Shown: one piece after another, positions 21,371-32,121 of the stretch
Layout: every line of letters starts with the position of its first letter
Numbering within the stretch: position 1 is the stretch's first letter
Source: Ichthyophis bannanicus
Taxonomy: Eukaryota; Chordata; Amphibia; Gymnophiona; Ichthyophiidae
Direction: 5' to 3'
Assembly: GCA_033557465.1 (NCBI GenBank)
Contig: CM066033.1
Coordinates: forward strand, 1,355,545,834-1,355,609,833
Length of the DNA: 64,000 nucleotides
Notes under the pieces: model-generated
What the model was told of the DNA's origin: nothing
The model's database searches: none
The model's input: the letters and a program-made list of their open reading frames with translations, nothing else
Program-made: the position numbers and the translations under genes

Positions 21371-23640
21371 GTAAAACTAGAGCTTGATTATGCGTTGAGT
21401 GAAAAAATATTTTCTTTTATTAGTCTTAAACAGGTTACACTGTAGTTTCATTGCATGTCCCCTAGTCTCTCTGCTTTTTGATGGCGTAAACAATCGATCT
21501 ATGTTTACCCGTTCCACTCCATTCATTAATTTATAGACCTCTATCATATCTCCCCTCAGCCGTCTCTTTTTCAGGTTGAAAAGCCCTAACCTTTTAAGCC
21601 TCTCCTCATAGGGGGATCCTTCCATCCACTTTACCATTTTAGTGGCTCTTCTCTGTACCTTTTCTAATTCAGCTATGCCCTTTTTAAGATACGGTGACCA
21701 GAATTGCACACAATATTCAAGGTGCGGTCGCATAATGGAACGATACAGAGGCATTATAGTATCCTTTGTTTTATTCTCCATTTCTTTCCTTATGATTCCT
21801 AGCATTTTATTTGCCTTCTTGGCTATCACTGCACACTGGGCAGAGGGTTTCAACATGTTAACCACGATGACGTCTAAATCTTTTTCCTGGGTGGTGGTTC
21901 CTAATGTGGAACTTTGCATCGTGTAACCATAGTTTGTTCTTTCCTAGGCGCATATCTTTGCACTGGTCCAAATTAAATTTCATCTGCCATTTGAACATCC
22001 AGTCTTCCAATTTATCAAGGTCCTCTTCCAATTTTTCACAATCCTCTTGGGTTTTAACAACTTTGAATAATTTTGTGTCATCTGCAAATTTGACTACCTC
22101 ATTCGTTATTCCCATTTCCAGGTCATTTACGAATATGTTAAAAAGCTGCGGACCCAGCACTGATCCCTGGGGTATTCCACTATTCACCTTTCTCCATTGG
22201 GAAAATTGGCCATTCAGCCCTACCCTCTACTTTCTATCTTTGGACCAGTTCCTGATCCACAATAGTACACTGCCGCCTCCTATTTCATGACTTTTTAACT
22301 TCACCAAGAGTCTCTCATGAGGGACCTTGTCAAAGGCTTTCTGAAAATCCAGATACACTATATCGACTAGCTCACCTTTGTCTACCTGTTTATTCACACT
22401 TTCAAAAAAATATAACAGATTAGTAAGACAAGACCTTCCTTAGCTAAAGCCATGTTGGCTGTCTCTCATTAAACCATGACTATCTATATGTTTAGAAATT
22501 TTGTTCTTTATAATAGTTTCTACCACTTTGACTGGTATTGATGTCAGGCTCACCTGCCTATAGTTTCTTGGATTACCCCGGGAACCCTTTTGAAAAATTG
22601 GTATTACATTGGCCATTTGCCAATCTTCAGGTACTACAGATGGTTTTAATGATAGTTCACAGATTACCAATAGTAGGACTGCAATCTGATATTTCAGTTC
22701 TTTCAACACCCTTGGGGTATACCATCCAGTCCAGGTGATTTGCTGTTGTTTAGTTTATGAAATAGTTGTAATATATCTTCCCGGTTTATTAATATTTCTT
22801 TCAATTCTTCTGATGCATCACCTTTAAATACCATTTCAGTCATGGAAACTTCCCTACATCTTCTTCAGTAAAGACCAAAGCAAAGAATTCATTCAGTCTC
22901 TCCACTATGGATTTGTCCCCTCTTAGTTCTCCTTTCACCCCTCTATCATCTAATGGTCCAACTGACTCTCTCACAGGTTTTTTGCTACAAATGTACTTGA
23001 AAAAGTCTTTATTATATGTTTTTGCTTCCACAGCAAGCTTCTTCTCAAATTCTCTCTTTGCCTGCCTTATCAGTGTCTTGCATCTACCTTGCCAGTGCTT
23101 ATGCTTTTTCCAATTTTTGTCATTTGGCTCCTTTTTCCATTTCCCGAAAGATGCATTTTTGGCCACAACAGCCTCTATGTTCACTATTGCCAAGTGTTAT
23201 CTTTTATACCAGATCTTGTGTACTGCTAAGACCTAGGTCCAAAATGTCTTCTCCTCTTGTCGGTTCATGAACCAGCTGCTCCAAGAAGCAGTCATTTAAT
23301 ATATCTAGAAACTTTATCTCCCTAGCATGTCCTGCCGTGACACTGACCCATTTGATACCAGAGTAATTGAAATCACCCATTATTATTACTGTATTGTATC
23401 TTTTGTTAGCTTTCCTGATTTCTTTGAGCATTTCATCATCCATTTGTTCATTTTTCCAGGTGTATACTCCCACTGCCATCGCCTTCCCCTTTTTACATGG
23501 AATTTCAATACATAGAGATTCTACAGTGTATTTTGTTTCCTGCAACACTTTAATCCTGTGTGACTCACTGCGCTCTCTAACATAGAGCACAAGCCCTCCA
23601 CCAATTTGATCTACTCTATCATTGTGATATAGTCAGACTG
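21371..23640 (-). pseudogene. CR1-like ORF2 relic, endonuclease to C-terminus (antisense)
   Basis: Reading the minus strand from 23590: an endonuclease part with 'VIIMGDFNYSGIKWVS' (catalytic Asp/Asn region) and 'LEQLVHEPTRGEDILDLGL', the linker (23193-22840), RT fingers with 'NYRQVSLTSIPVKVVETI' (22709-22440), motif A near 22330, 'NSGIPQGSVLGPQLFNIFVN' and 'KFADDTKLFK' (22187-21858), and the C-terminal region to 21377. The five open pieces are in different frames, so multiple frameshifts have killed it. ORF1 and the N-terminal endonuclease are missing. It is the same subfamily as the split copy at 6453-9319. Confidence 0.9.
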
Positions 23641-23719
23641 AGGCCTGGTGGTGTCCGAGGCAGCCCTACAAAGATACACATGTAAACCTGCCAGCAGAAA
23701 CATCCATATTAAGACATGC

Positions 23720-23882
23720 TTCCTGTCATGAATAAGCAGCATGGAATCTGGGTACCTTTTGGGAACCTGACAGGTACTTGTGACCCTTGTTGGCTACTGT
23801 TTGAAACAGGATACAAGGCTCGATGGACCTTTGGTCTGACCCAATATGGCATTGCTTATGTTCTTATGCTCTTATGTTAAGT
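23720..23882 (+). repeat. CR1 3' terminus with octamer tail
   Basis: Contains 'gaacctgacaggtacttgtg', 'ctttggtctgacccaatatg' and finishes 'ttatgttcttatgctcttat' 'gtt', that is, about three 8-bp units of the TTATGTTC type. Short tandem octamers in place of poly-A are the hallmark of CR1 3' ends. No coding sequence. Confidence 0.8.
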
Positions 23883-24229
23883 GCTTGCTTCAGCCAGTTT
23901 TCAAGAGTAGGGGTGATAGGGGAATGCCCTCACTCCTGTAATTATTTCCACCCCCCTCAAAATAAGGATAGCAGGTGAATTGTGAGACCTCTGTTGCTAT
24001 ATTCCATTCCTTTCACATCTAACTTTAGCATGTTCACATTTCTGAAATTGAGTGTTTCCCTGCAGATGTCCAAGTCTTTATTCTGCAGAGTCCCATTGTT
24101 TGGACATTGACAGGGACATTTATCTTTCAGAGCAGGTAAACATTATTCATTTCAGAATGTATTTATTGTACACATCTATCTCTTCCACTGTCCATATTCC
24201 GGAATTTTGGATGTTTTGATTTGTACGTC

Positions 24230-24400
24230 CTGGGGGGGGGGTTACCTAAAAGGCTTTTCTAAATGTGCCTTGACATTAACTAGCTCATCTTTTTCTACAT
24301 GTTCATTCATGCCTTCAAAAAAAAAAAATTGTCAAACTGGTGAGACAAGACTTTACTTGGCTAAATTCATGTTAGCTTTGTCCCATTACACTGTGACATC
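24230..24400 (-). pseudogene. CR1-like fragment (antisense)
   Basis: Parallels 22330-22490 of the larger antisense copy: 'ctagctcatctttttctaca', an A-run, then 'gagacaagactttacttggc' and 'catgttagctttgtccc'. A short decayed duplicate of the RT region upstream of motif A. Confidence 0.65.
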
Positions 24401-24649
24401 ATGGGGGTAATTTTAGAAGCCCTGTTTGTGCTTTGAACATCTGAAAACGGGCATAGAAATTCCAAAGCACAGAGATATCTCCAGAGCCATTTTAGAAGCC
24501 GACTCTGTGGATGTCCATGTCCTGAATGGGGAGATGGTGGAGCACTCTAGACAGGGACAGACATCTGAAAAGTGCTCGTTTTGTCTGAAAAGCATCAAGA
24601 GAAGAAGGTATGCTATCATCATTGGTTCTCAGCACAATGTCAACAATAG

Positions 24650-24722
24650 CAGGAGTGGGATTTGAACCCTAGCTGTCTTGTAGTCTAGCCCACTTCTCTA
24701 ACCATTAAGCTATTCTAGATGT
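24650..24722 (-). repeat. tRNA-like SINE head fragment (antisense)
   Basis: On the minus strand the sequence reads as a SINE 5' part, with 'ttaatggttagagaagtggg' and then 'ctagggttcaaatccc', equivalent to A-box and B-box regions of a tRNA-derived promoter. It is too divergent for a tRNA gene. Confidence 0.5.
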
Positions 24723-24899
24723 TCAGACTTGTGATATGCTTCTGGGGGTGTCTATGTAGACAGTCCTGCAGACATCCATATCGGGCACACCCACATTTGT
24801 GAAATCGTGTCTGCACCTGAACGTGCCTGCATTTTTTTCAGATGTTCTGACTTAGACATCCCAGATTGTACATGGGCATCCCTTCTAAAATTCTCCTCC

Positions 24900-25262
24900 A
24901 TATGTTCAATATTTTTGGGGGGATGTTCAGTGGTGGCGGCTAGCACTTGTAAAGTGGCTAGCCATCGCTGCTGAAGTCTAACCCTGGATATTCAATGCTG
25001 GGGTCAATATTGAGCCGCTGCCGCGCTTTACCATACCTGTGTGTTGCTAACCGGGCAGTAGCACAACATTGCCACTGCCTGTTTAACAATGTGTGTCGCC
25101 TCCTCTCCACCCTGGAATGCCCCCGACATCCCCGATGCTAACCACTTGGGGCGTGTAGCGGCGGCACCCATGGAAATCTAGTTGCACTAACTATGTTAGT
25201 GCCACTGAATATCCAGCTCAGCGGTATTTGTAAATGCCTTTGAATATCCCCCCCTTTGTTAT
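24900..25262 (-). repeat. Interspersed repeat of the 'gaatatc' family, copy 2
   Basis: Contains 'ccctggatattcaatgctgg', 'gctaaccgggcagtagcaca', 'gacatccccgatgctaacca' and 'gccactgaatatccagctca'. These are the blocks of 35542-35885 and 46395-46830 in reverse order, hence minus-strand orientation. Confidence 0.65.
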
Positions 25263-25288
25263 TTACAATAGTTTCTAGTTTGGGTACA

Positions 25289-26260
25289 GGGCCAGCTTAA
25301 GAGGTGAGCCAGTGAAGCAATGGCTCGTGGCACACCACAGTAGGGATGCAGGCCAAAGGTCCTGGGAATGTTCCCAGGGTACCTGTAATGTTCCCAGGGC
25401 ACCTCGCTGGCTCGTTTCAGCCTGCCCTCTGCCTCCCCAGCTGCAGTATTAACACAGCCACGGGAGTATTTGCTTTTGCTCCCGCAGCTGTGCTATAATC
25501 AAGCTGCCAGCACAGCGGCTTGGATCAAAACTAAATGCTCCCACAGCTGTGCTGAGCATTAATACAGCTGCAGGAGCAAAATCAAATATGCCCACGGCTG
25601 TATTAATGTTTAATACAGCCATGGGATCAAAGGGAAATTCTTCCATGGCTGTATTCATGTTCCCACGACTATGTTGCTGCAGGGAGGGGGGTATGGCTGA
25701 TACTGAGGCTGTGGAAGGGGGCAGGAACTGGGCTGTGGGACTAGAAATGGGCTGATACTCTGACTGAAGGGACTGGGACTGAGGCTGGGGGGACTGGCAA
25801 TGGCTGATATTGGGGCTGGGGGGACTGAAAATGTACTGGAGGATCTGACTGATAATGGCAATGGGCTAAGACTGGAAATAGACTGGGAGGCTGGCTGATA
25901 CTGGGACTGTGGACTGATACTGGAAATGGGCTGATACTGGGGTTGTGGGGACTAGAAATGGGCTGATACAGGGATTTGGGGGCTGATTGCTACTGGCAGT
26001 GGGCTGATAGTGGCAATGGGGAGTTTGGACTGTAGCAGTTGTAGTAATTGGACTGGAAATGGGCTGATACAGGGGATGGGTGGCTGACTGATACTGGTAA
26101 TGGGATGATACTGGGAATGAAGGCTGGGATTGGAAATAGGTTGATACAGGTGCCGGGGGGCTGACTTATACTGGCAATGGGCTGATACTGGGAATGGAGG
26201 CTGGGACTGGAAATGGGCTGCTGTTGGAAGAGTTTTATTGGTGAGTCTGGGATTGTTCCA
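25289..26260. mobile_element. Partial hAT-group relative C with minisatellite
   Basis: Begins cagggccagcttaagaggtg, like the left end of the small hAT-type element at 48126. Followed by GC hairpins (for example inverted 'ttaatacagccatgg' around 25610) and, at 25700-26225, a minisatellite of 'gggactggaaatgggctgat'-type units. The same unit occurs in elements A and B. No right terminus with matching target duplication was found, so the outer boundary is provisional. Confidence 0.5.
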
Positions 26261-27302
26261 TATGAATGAATAATTATGCCCTATCAGACTGATATTCAAA
26301 GGCAATTAGGTGTTTGCTGGCAATTGCATAATTATCCTAACCATGTATTTTCTAAATATATGCAGATAATATCAGACTTTCAGTGGCCGATTGTGAACAA
26401 GATGGAGGCCTTGTGGTAGGGGAAAGTTGCAGGATGGCTTTGGGCTAACCATCAAGAAAACAGCGAGTTTTGTTGGCTGTGGAGATGTTTTTTAATGTTT
26501 GTTTTTTCCAAGATTGCCCGATCAGTATTTTATTATTTGAGAGTGGCCAAATTAGGTCTTATTGATCAGTGGAACAGTTATGAATAGTGACTCAAGCTCT
26601 AGTTTTGTCCAGAATAACATTATCCTGCAAATAGCCACAAACAACAGATGGACTAACTAAATCTTGCATCTCAGCAATGCTAAGTTTTAGTATTATACTC
26701 ATGTGCCCAAGTGATGCATAGTGGCAACTCTTATTTAATCCACTAAGCACCTAAAGCTCTCAACATCTAGATATAATCATGTGCCCGTATAAATGTTTTG
26801 AAAGGTTATAGCCAAAAAGCTTTTCAAAACCTCAACTAAAATTGAGTCCACCTCCCCAAACCCATGTAGTTTATTCCAGAAGTTGTGGTGATGAACAGGG
26901 ATAAGAGTGATCCCAATCCCTCCTGCCCCACAATGCAACATGGTGCCATTTGACCCACATGACAAAGGGGAGCCAGTGCTATTTCATACTATAGCACTGG
27001 CAGGACAGGAAAGAGTGGGAATCACTCCTGCCTAGGTTTATCACTTCTGGGCTAAATTGGAGGAGGGATTGAGTATGTTCTTGGGTGAGCCTCAACCTCT
27101 AGGGTGGCTAATTTTACAATGGTGCTGGAATTAAAGGATGGAGGCGGGGCTTAATAGAGGGAACATGGTTTTTATTTATATGCCGGAGGTAGGGGTATCC
27201 TGGTGCTATTTGATTTATCCCTACAGGCCACCAGGGATTTTGGCTAGGGTGCTGGGAGGGACTCTTACAGGTGTCCTGGGAACATTCCCAGGACCTTTGG
27301 CC
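25351..27302. repeat. Widely spaced inverted repeat pair
   Basis: 25351-25383 (ggccaaaggtcctgggaatg and onward) is the inverse complement of 27268-27302 with few mismatches, 1.9 kb apart. The pair could be subterminal repeats of one larger element that includes relative C. The inner part 26261-27260 has no gene; 26900-27100 shares text with 36600-36700. Confidence 0.6.
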
Positions 27303-28427
27303 TAGCAATATTCCCGGGAGGAAAGTTAGATTTAGCTCTTGAATGGTAACTAACCTTTCTCAATAGCACAATGCACAACGGTTTTTCATGAGCTGCGTTA
27401 CGGATCACAGTGGAAAGAGCTGCTTTGCATGTAATCTGCATGTGATGTAGTTCATTGCCTCATCCACTGTGCTCCTGATCTATTTCCCAGGAAGTATGTT
27501 GAAGAAGTTTTCAGGAATTGCAAATCTCGTGTGTTAGCCTATAACAAAGCTTTTCAGCCCATCCTAGGCGTGTAACCCAGCTTTCCGCCATAATACGATG
27601 TGTTTATCTCTTTTCTTAATTTTGTATTCTGTACCGCTTGCTATGTCTCTGTCCTGTTATGAATGGAGTTCTTTTCCTGACTTTGTTTTGATTTTGATGC
27701 TGTAAACGGCTCTGCCTGTTATTTTCCAAAGGGCGATACATCAACTTTAATAAACTATAAACTATAAATTGGATTCTCTGGGCCTTATTTAATAAAGATA
27801 TTTATATATAAACCTCTGATACTTTTAAAAGCGATATAGCAAGGTTTTAATAAATGATAAGCGATTTCTAATAGGCAGAGAGTTGGGGAAGATCCTTTTC
27901 AATAAATCCCCAAGTGTCTTTCCTAGTTTCTAACTAGATACCAACTCATCCATTTATAGAGAGTGATACCGAGTATTGACTTTAAACAACTTGGACGATA
28001 AAAACAATTTATGAGGTTACATCAGATGCTGCATTATATTGTTTGTCCATGAAACAATGCTGTTGCTTTGGTAGTTAGAATTCATGCGTTTCCTCCCTTG
28101 TTTCTTCACCATGAAGGGAAACAATGTCAGATGCATCATCGTAAGACCAGATGCAGGTCTTTAAATCACTTTTATCTTCTTTTTCACTAATGTATGCCTA
28201 AGATGTAAAATATGTCCTCTTTGCGATGACTATTACGGCATGGAACAGATGGTGAGGGCTTAAATGAAAGTAATACAGTATGTTCAGTAAAATAACTCAG
28301 CGCCGATGACTCTTCATGAGGACTGATGTCAACCACACTATAAAAGAGTTTTCTTGTTTTTGAAATATATCCAGCACAAAAGAAAAAGAGTAAGATGAGA
28401 AAATGGGAGGTTGCACCAGTCGCTGTC
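27303..28427. other. Mostly unique intron-like sequence with a LINE tail
   Basis: 27560-27780 looks like a LINE 3' UTR ending 'gcgatacatcaactttaata' 'aactataaactataaa'. The remainder (27303-27560 and 27780-28427) has no recognisable repeat or coding potential and is presumed SIM1 intron. Confidence 0.4.
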
Positions 28428-28440
28428 TTGAAACAGATGA
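28428..28440. repeat. Penelope target-site duplication, left copy
   Basis: ttgaaacagatga at 28428-28440 is repeated exactly at 32109-32121, immediately outside the Penelope inverted duplication. Its first two T also fit the end of the right arm, so the duplication may be 11-13 bp. Confidence 0.9.
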
Positions 28441-28720
28441 TGCAAAAGAAAAAAACCCCAATATGTGAACAAAATTAAAGGAACTATCACAAAGAGTTCA
28501 CCATTAAATACCCCTAAAAAACTTTTTTATTTCATTTTTGTCGAAGCTGACTGTAGGAGAGGTGGTATGGGTTTAACCACTCACGCCAAGCAGTAAGCTG
28601 CCTTTTATTCAAAATTGGTTCTTCACCACTGAAGCTAATATATTGTGTTTATAATTTTTCACTTATCTGATTTAAAACACTCCACCGGAGAGAAAAGTTG
28701 CTCAAGAAGAATTCCCTTTA

Positions 28721-28761
28721 CACGACGCGCGCGTTTCGAGTATCCAACTCTGTATCAAGTG
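28721..28761 (-). ncRNA. Hammerhead-ribozyme-like motif (left arm)
   Basis: Mirror copy of 31831-31871, identical as far as I can read. See that entry for the structure. In element sense it lies downstream of the RT-endonuclease reading frame. Confidence 0.45.
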
Positions 28762-28959
28762 CTTAGTTGTATAAGCAAAATGGCAACATTGTTGAAAAAC
28801 GCCGTCTTCTGCGGCCACGGTAGAGGCGGTTACCTATAGGCTGAATAACTGCTGTTTTAAAGAAGAACCAACCAATAGAACAGGAAACTCCCACTGCAAA
28901 GGGAATCCCTTATCTAATTGGTATAAGGGAAAAACGACATGTCCAATCAAACTGATCCG

Positions 28960-30216
28960 TCAAATAACACTCAACCAATCGATCTCTCGATTGAGGCCAG
29001 CTGGTTCTATTGAATTCAAAAGGAATATCCATCTCTGTTCCAACCATTGCAGATTTTTTTCACGGTCTCCCCTTCTGGGGTTTTCCGGTACATGATCTAT
29101 TACAGTCCATTGGAGATCTTCAAAAACATGTTGCAAAGCAACACAATGTTGTACTATCGGGGCAGTTTCAATTCATTGTCGTAACCGCGATGCATGCTCC
29201 ATTAGACGTTTTTTAATAGGACGAATCGTTCTACCTATGTATAGCAACCGACATGGACAGCATATTAGATACACCACATGTGTAGATATACAAGAGGTAT
29301 CCCAACGACGTTGATACATATGCAAGGTGACTGGATGGGACCAGAATATTCCCGTCCATGTTGTAGCACAATATCCATATGCATTACAAGGAATATGTCC
29401 TGTCACCACAGATCGGTATTCAATGCGGTCAGATGGCAAAGAAGTTTTCATTAAAAGATCACCCAGCGATGAACCCCGAGCAAAAGCCACTCTCAGAGGT
29501 TGTTGAAAGCATGTGTGGAGGCGCAAAATAGGCCAATGGGTTTGTAGAATTTTCATGACAGCAGAACTCCGATCCGTAAAGGGTAACACTCCAGTAATAA
29601 ACGTCTCCTGAGAAGATGCAGTATTCGTATATTGCGGGTCCAGTAACCAATCCCGATGGACATGTAAAGCGCGTTGGTATGCGCGTCGAATTATCAAATC
29701 TGGATAACCTCTAGCTGAAAGTCGAGAACAGAGTTCCAAAGCATGCCGTCTGTAATCAACTTCAGTATCACAAACTCTCCGTAGACGTAAAAATTGCCCG
29801 AAAGGCAAACCCCGTCGCAGGGGACCAGGATGGCAGCTTTTATAATGTAGAAGGCTGTTCCTCTGAACAGGTTTTCGATAAAGAGAAGAGGACACTTTCC
29901 CATCAACAATACCAAGTTGCATATCCAAGAATTCGATAGTGGCAGAACTAATTTTCTCAGTAAACTTGATGTTGTGCCGCAAAGAATTTAAAAATACTAT
30001 AAATTGACGTAAAGTAGGCAGGTCAGATGTCCAGATGAAAAAAACATCATCCAAAAAACGTTTCCACGTTAAAACATTGACATAATATATAGATGTAAAA
30101 ATAGACGAACTTTCCATCTCAGCCATATATAAGGTGGCGATGGAAGGCGCCACCGTGGCACCCATAGCAATCCCGGATTTTTGTTGATAAAACGTACGAT
30201 CTGACAAAAAATAATT
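28960..30216 (-). pseudogene. Penelope-like RT/GIY-YIG polyprotein, minus copy
   Basis: Minus-strand frame from 30216 encodes RT from just after motif A ('QQKSGIAMGATVAPSIATLY'), the catalytic 'WKRFLDDVFFIW' block and the GIY-YIG start ('VVYLICC', 'LLYIGRT'). A TGA stop at 29175-29173 then interrupts the endonuclease; the plus copy has CGA at this codon, so this fits a CpG transition. The frame then stays open to the normal stop at about 28960. The catalytic Asp of motif A is absent because of 5' truncation. It differs from the plus copy at only a handful of sites (for example Asp-Leu versus Asp-Arg before 'LMKTSL', Tyr versus Cys in the Cys-rich segment). Confidence 0.92.
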
Positions 30217-31632
30217 CCAGATGGTGCGTTCATGGTGACCTTAGATGTTGTATCGTTATATACAAATATTGATCAGAAGGCGGCATTAGAGCTTTTACAT
30301 TGTTGCTTTACTATGGCCCCATCTCGCATACCTCGGGTTTTTCTTCACCAACTAATGGAATTAGTTTTGACTAAAAATTATTTTTTGTCAGATCGTACGT
30401 TTTATCAACAAAAATCCGGGATTGCTATGGGTGCCACGGTGGCGCCTTCCATCGCCACCTTATATATGGCTGAGATGGAAAGTTCGTCTATTTTTACATC
30501 TATATATTATGTCAATGTTTTAACGTGGAAACGTTTTTTGGATGATGTTTTTTTCATCTGGACATCTGACCTGCCTACTTTACGTCAATTTATAGTATTT
30601 TTAAATTCTTTGCGGCACAACATCAAGTTCACTGAGAAAATTAGTTCTGCCACTATCGAATTCTTGGATATGCAACTTGGTATTGTTGATGGGAAAGTGT
30701 CCTCTTCTCTTTATCGAAAACCTGTTCAGAGGAACAGCCTTCTACATTATAAAAGCTGCCATCCTGGTCCCCTGCGACGGGGTTTGCCTTTCGGGCAATT
30801 TTTACGTCTACGGAGAGTTTGTGATACTGAAGTTGATTACAGACGGCATGCTTTGGAACTCTGTTCTCGACTTTCAGCTAGAGGTTATCCAGATTTGATA
30901 ATTCGACGCGCATACCAACGCGCTTTACATGTCCATCGGGATTGGTTACTGGACCCGCAATATACGAATACTGCATCTTCTCAGGAGACGTTTATTACTG
31001 GAGTGTTACCCTTTACGGATCGGAGTTCTGCTGTCATGAAAATTCTACAAACCCATTGGCCTATTTTGCGCCTCCACACATGCTTTCAACAACCTCTGAG
31101 AGTGGCTTTTGCTCGGGGTTCATCGCTGGGTGATCGTTTAATGAAAACTTCTTTGCCATCTGACCGCATTGAATACCGATCTGTGGTGACAGGACATATT
31201 CCTTGTAATGCATGTGGATATTGTGCTACAACATGGACGGGAATATTCTGGTCCCATCCAGTCACCTTGCATATGTATCAAGGTCGTTGGGATACCTCTT
31301 GTATATCTACACATGTGGTGTATCTAATATGCTGTCCATGTCGGTTGCTATACATAGGTAGAACGATTCGTCCTATTAAAAAACGTCTAATGGAGCATGC
31401 ATCGCGGTTACGACAACGAATTGAAACTGCCCCGATAGTACAACATTGTGTTGCTTTGCAACATGTTTTTGAAGATCTCCAATGGACTGTAATAGATCAT
31501 GTACCGGAAAACCCCAGAAGGGGAGACCGTGAAAAAAATCTGCAATGGTTGGAACAGAGATGGATATTCCTTTTGAATTCAATAGAACCAGCTGGCCTCA
31601 ATCGAGAGATCGATTGGTTGAGTGTTATTTGA
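30217..31632 (+). CDS. Penelope-like reverse transcriptase with GIY-YIG endonuclease, 5'-truncated
   Basis: The open frame runs from 30217 without a stop to TGA after 'IDWLSVI'. The ATG at 30232 is internal, and the sequence upstream of it is in frame (Pro-Asp-Gly-Ala-Phe), so the start is a truncation point. Counting from 30232: motif A 'TLDVVSLYTNI' (residues 3-13), 'SGIAMGATVAPS' motif B, 'FLDDVFF' motif C near 102-108, then the GIY-YIG domain from about 364 ('YLICC') with 'YIGRT' near 374 and the following Arg/His residues. This RT plus C-terminal GIY-YIG order defines endonuclease-bearing Penelope-like elements, which prime on nicked DNA. RT fingers and the N-terminal region are missing, so activity is unlikely despite the clean frame. 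Confidence 0.93.
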   Translation, partial: PDGAFMVTLDVVSLYTNIDQKAALELLHCCFTMAPSRIPRVFLHQLMELVLTKNYFLSDRTFYQQKSGIAMGATVAPSIATLYMAEMESSSIFTSIYYVNVLTWKRFLDDVFFIWTSDLPTLRQFIVFLNSLRHNIKFTEKISSATIEFLDMQLGIVDGKVSSSLYRKPVQRNSLLHYKSCHPGPLRRGLPFGQFLRLRRVCDTEVDYRRHALELCSRLSARGYPDLIIRRAYQRALHVHRDWLLDPQYTNTASSQETFITGVLPFTDRSSAVMKILQTHWPILRLHTCFQQPLRVAFARGSSLGDRLMKTSLPSDRIEYRSVVTGHIPCNACGYCATTWTGIFWSHPVTLHMYQGRWDTSCISTHVVYLICCPCRLLYIGRTIRPIKKRLMEHASRLRQRIETAPIVQHCVALQHVFEDLQWTVIDHVPENPRRGDREKNLQWLEQRWIFLLNSIEPAGLNREIDWLSVI

Positions 31633-31830
31633 CGGATCAGTTTGATTGGACATGTCGTTTTTCCCTTATACCAATTAGATAAGGGATTCCCTTTGCAGTG
31701 GGAGTTTCCTGTTCTATTGGTTGGTTCTTCTTTAAAACAGCAGTTATTCAGCCTATAGGTAACCGCCTCTACCGTGGCCGCAGAAGACGGCGTTTTTCAA
31801 CAATGTTGCCATTTTGCTTATACAACTAAG

Positions 31831-31871
31831 CACTTGATACAGAGTTGGATACTCGAAACGCGCGCGTCGTG
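31831..31871 (+). ncRNA. Hammerhead-ribozyme-like motif (right arm)
   Basis: Layout fits a minimal type I hammerhead: cac (31831-31833) can pair with gtg (31869-31871) as stem I, 'ttgataca' stands where CUGAUGA is expected, gagt/actc form stem II with a 5-nt loop, then gaaa and a short acg/cgt stem III around cgcg, ending in GUC at 31866-31868 where cleavage would occur. Penelope-like elements are known to carry hammerheads. The CUGAUGA box is degenerate (no clear C3/G8 pair), so self-cleavage may be weak or lost. Confidence 0.45.
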
Positions 31872-32108
31872 TAAAGGGAATTCTTCTTGAGCAACTTTTC
31901 TCTCCGGTGGAGTGTTTTAAATCAGATAAGTGAAAAATTATAAACACAATATATTAGCTTCAGTGGTGAAGAACCAATTTTGAATAAAAGGCAGCTTACT
32001 GCTTGGCGTGAGTGGTTAAACCCATACCACCTCTCCTACAGTCAGCTTCGACAAAAATGAAATAAAAAAGTTTTTTAGGGGTATTTAATGGTGAACTCTT
32101 TGTGATAG

Positions 32109-32121
32109 TTGAAACAGATGA
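32109..32121. repeat. Penelope target-site duplication, right copy
   Basis: Exact match to 28428-28440. Removing 28441-32121 gives an uninterrupted putative empty site. Confidence 0.9.

Larger units (their letters stand above)
28441..32108. mobile_element. Penelope-like retroelement, inverted duplication with divergent copies
   Basis: Two 5'-truncated Penelope-like copies lie head to head with their 3' ends outward. Arms 28482-30216 (minus copy) and 30376-32110 (plus copy) are 1,735 bp each and collinear without a net indel (paired positions always sum to 60592). The 159-bp centre (30217-30375) is present only as extra 5' sequence of the plus copy. 28441-28481 is extra 3' sequence of the minus copy. 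A 13-bp direct repeat flanks the whole 3,668-bp unit, so it entered as one insertion. Inverted partial dimers are known for Penelope-like elements. The element lies in the SIM1 intron preceding the exon at 34257. Confidence 0.93.

Noticed and set aside
25289..27302. Complete 2-kb hAT element C
   Set aside because: The left end is hAT-like, but no matching right terminus or 8-bp duplication was found. Only a partial call is justified.
28300..28345. Possible hammerhead core (gactgatgtc) left of the Penelope insertion
   Set aside because: No gaaa partner or stem arrangement in the right order on either strand, and it lies outside the target duplication.
29459..31133. Matched pairs of 60-75 codon ORFs in both Penelope arms
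   Set aside because: Shadow frames of the RT-endonuclease. They are identical in both arms only because the arms are.
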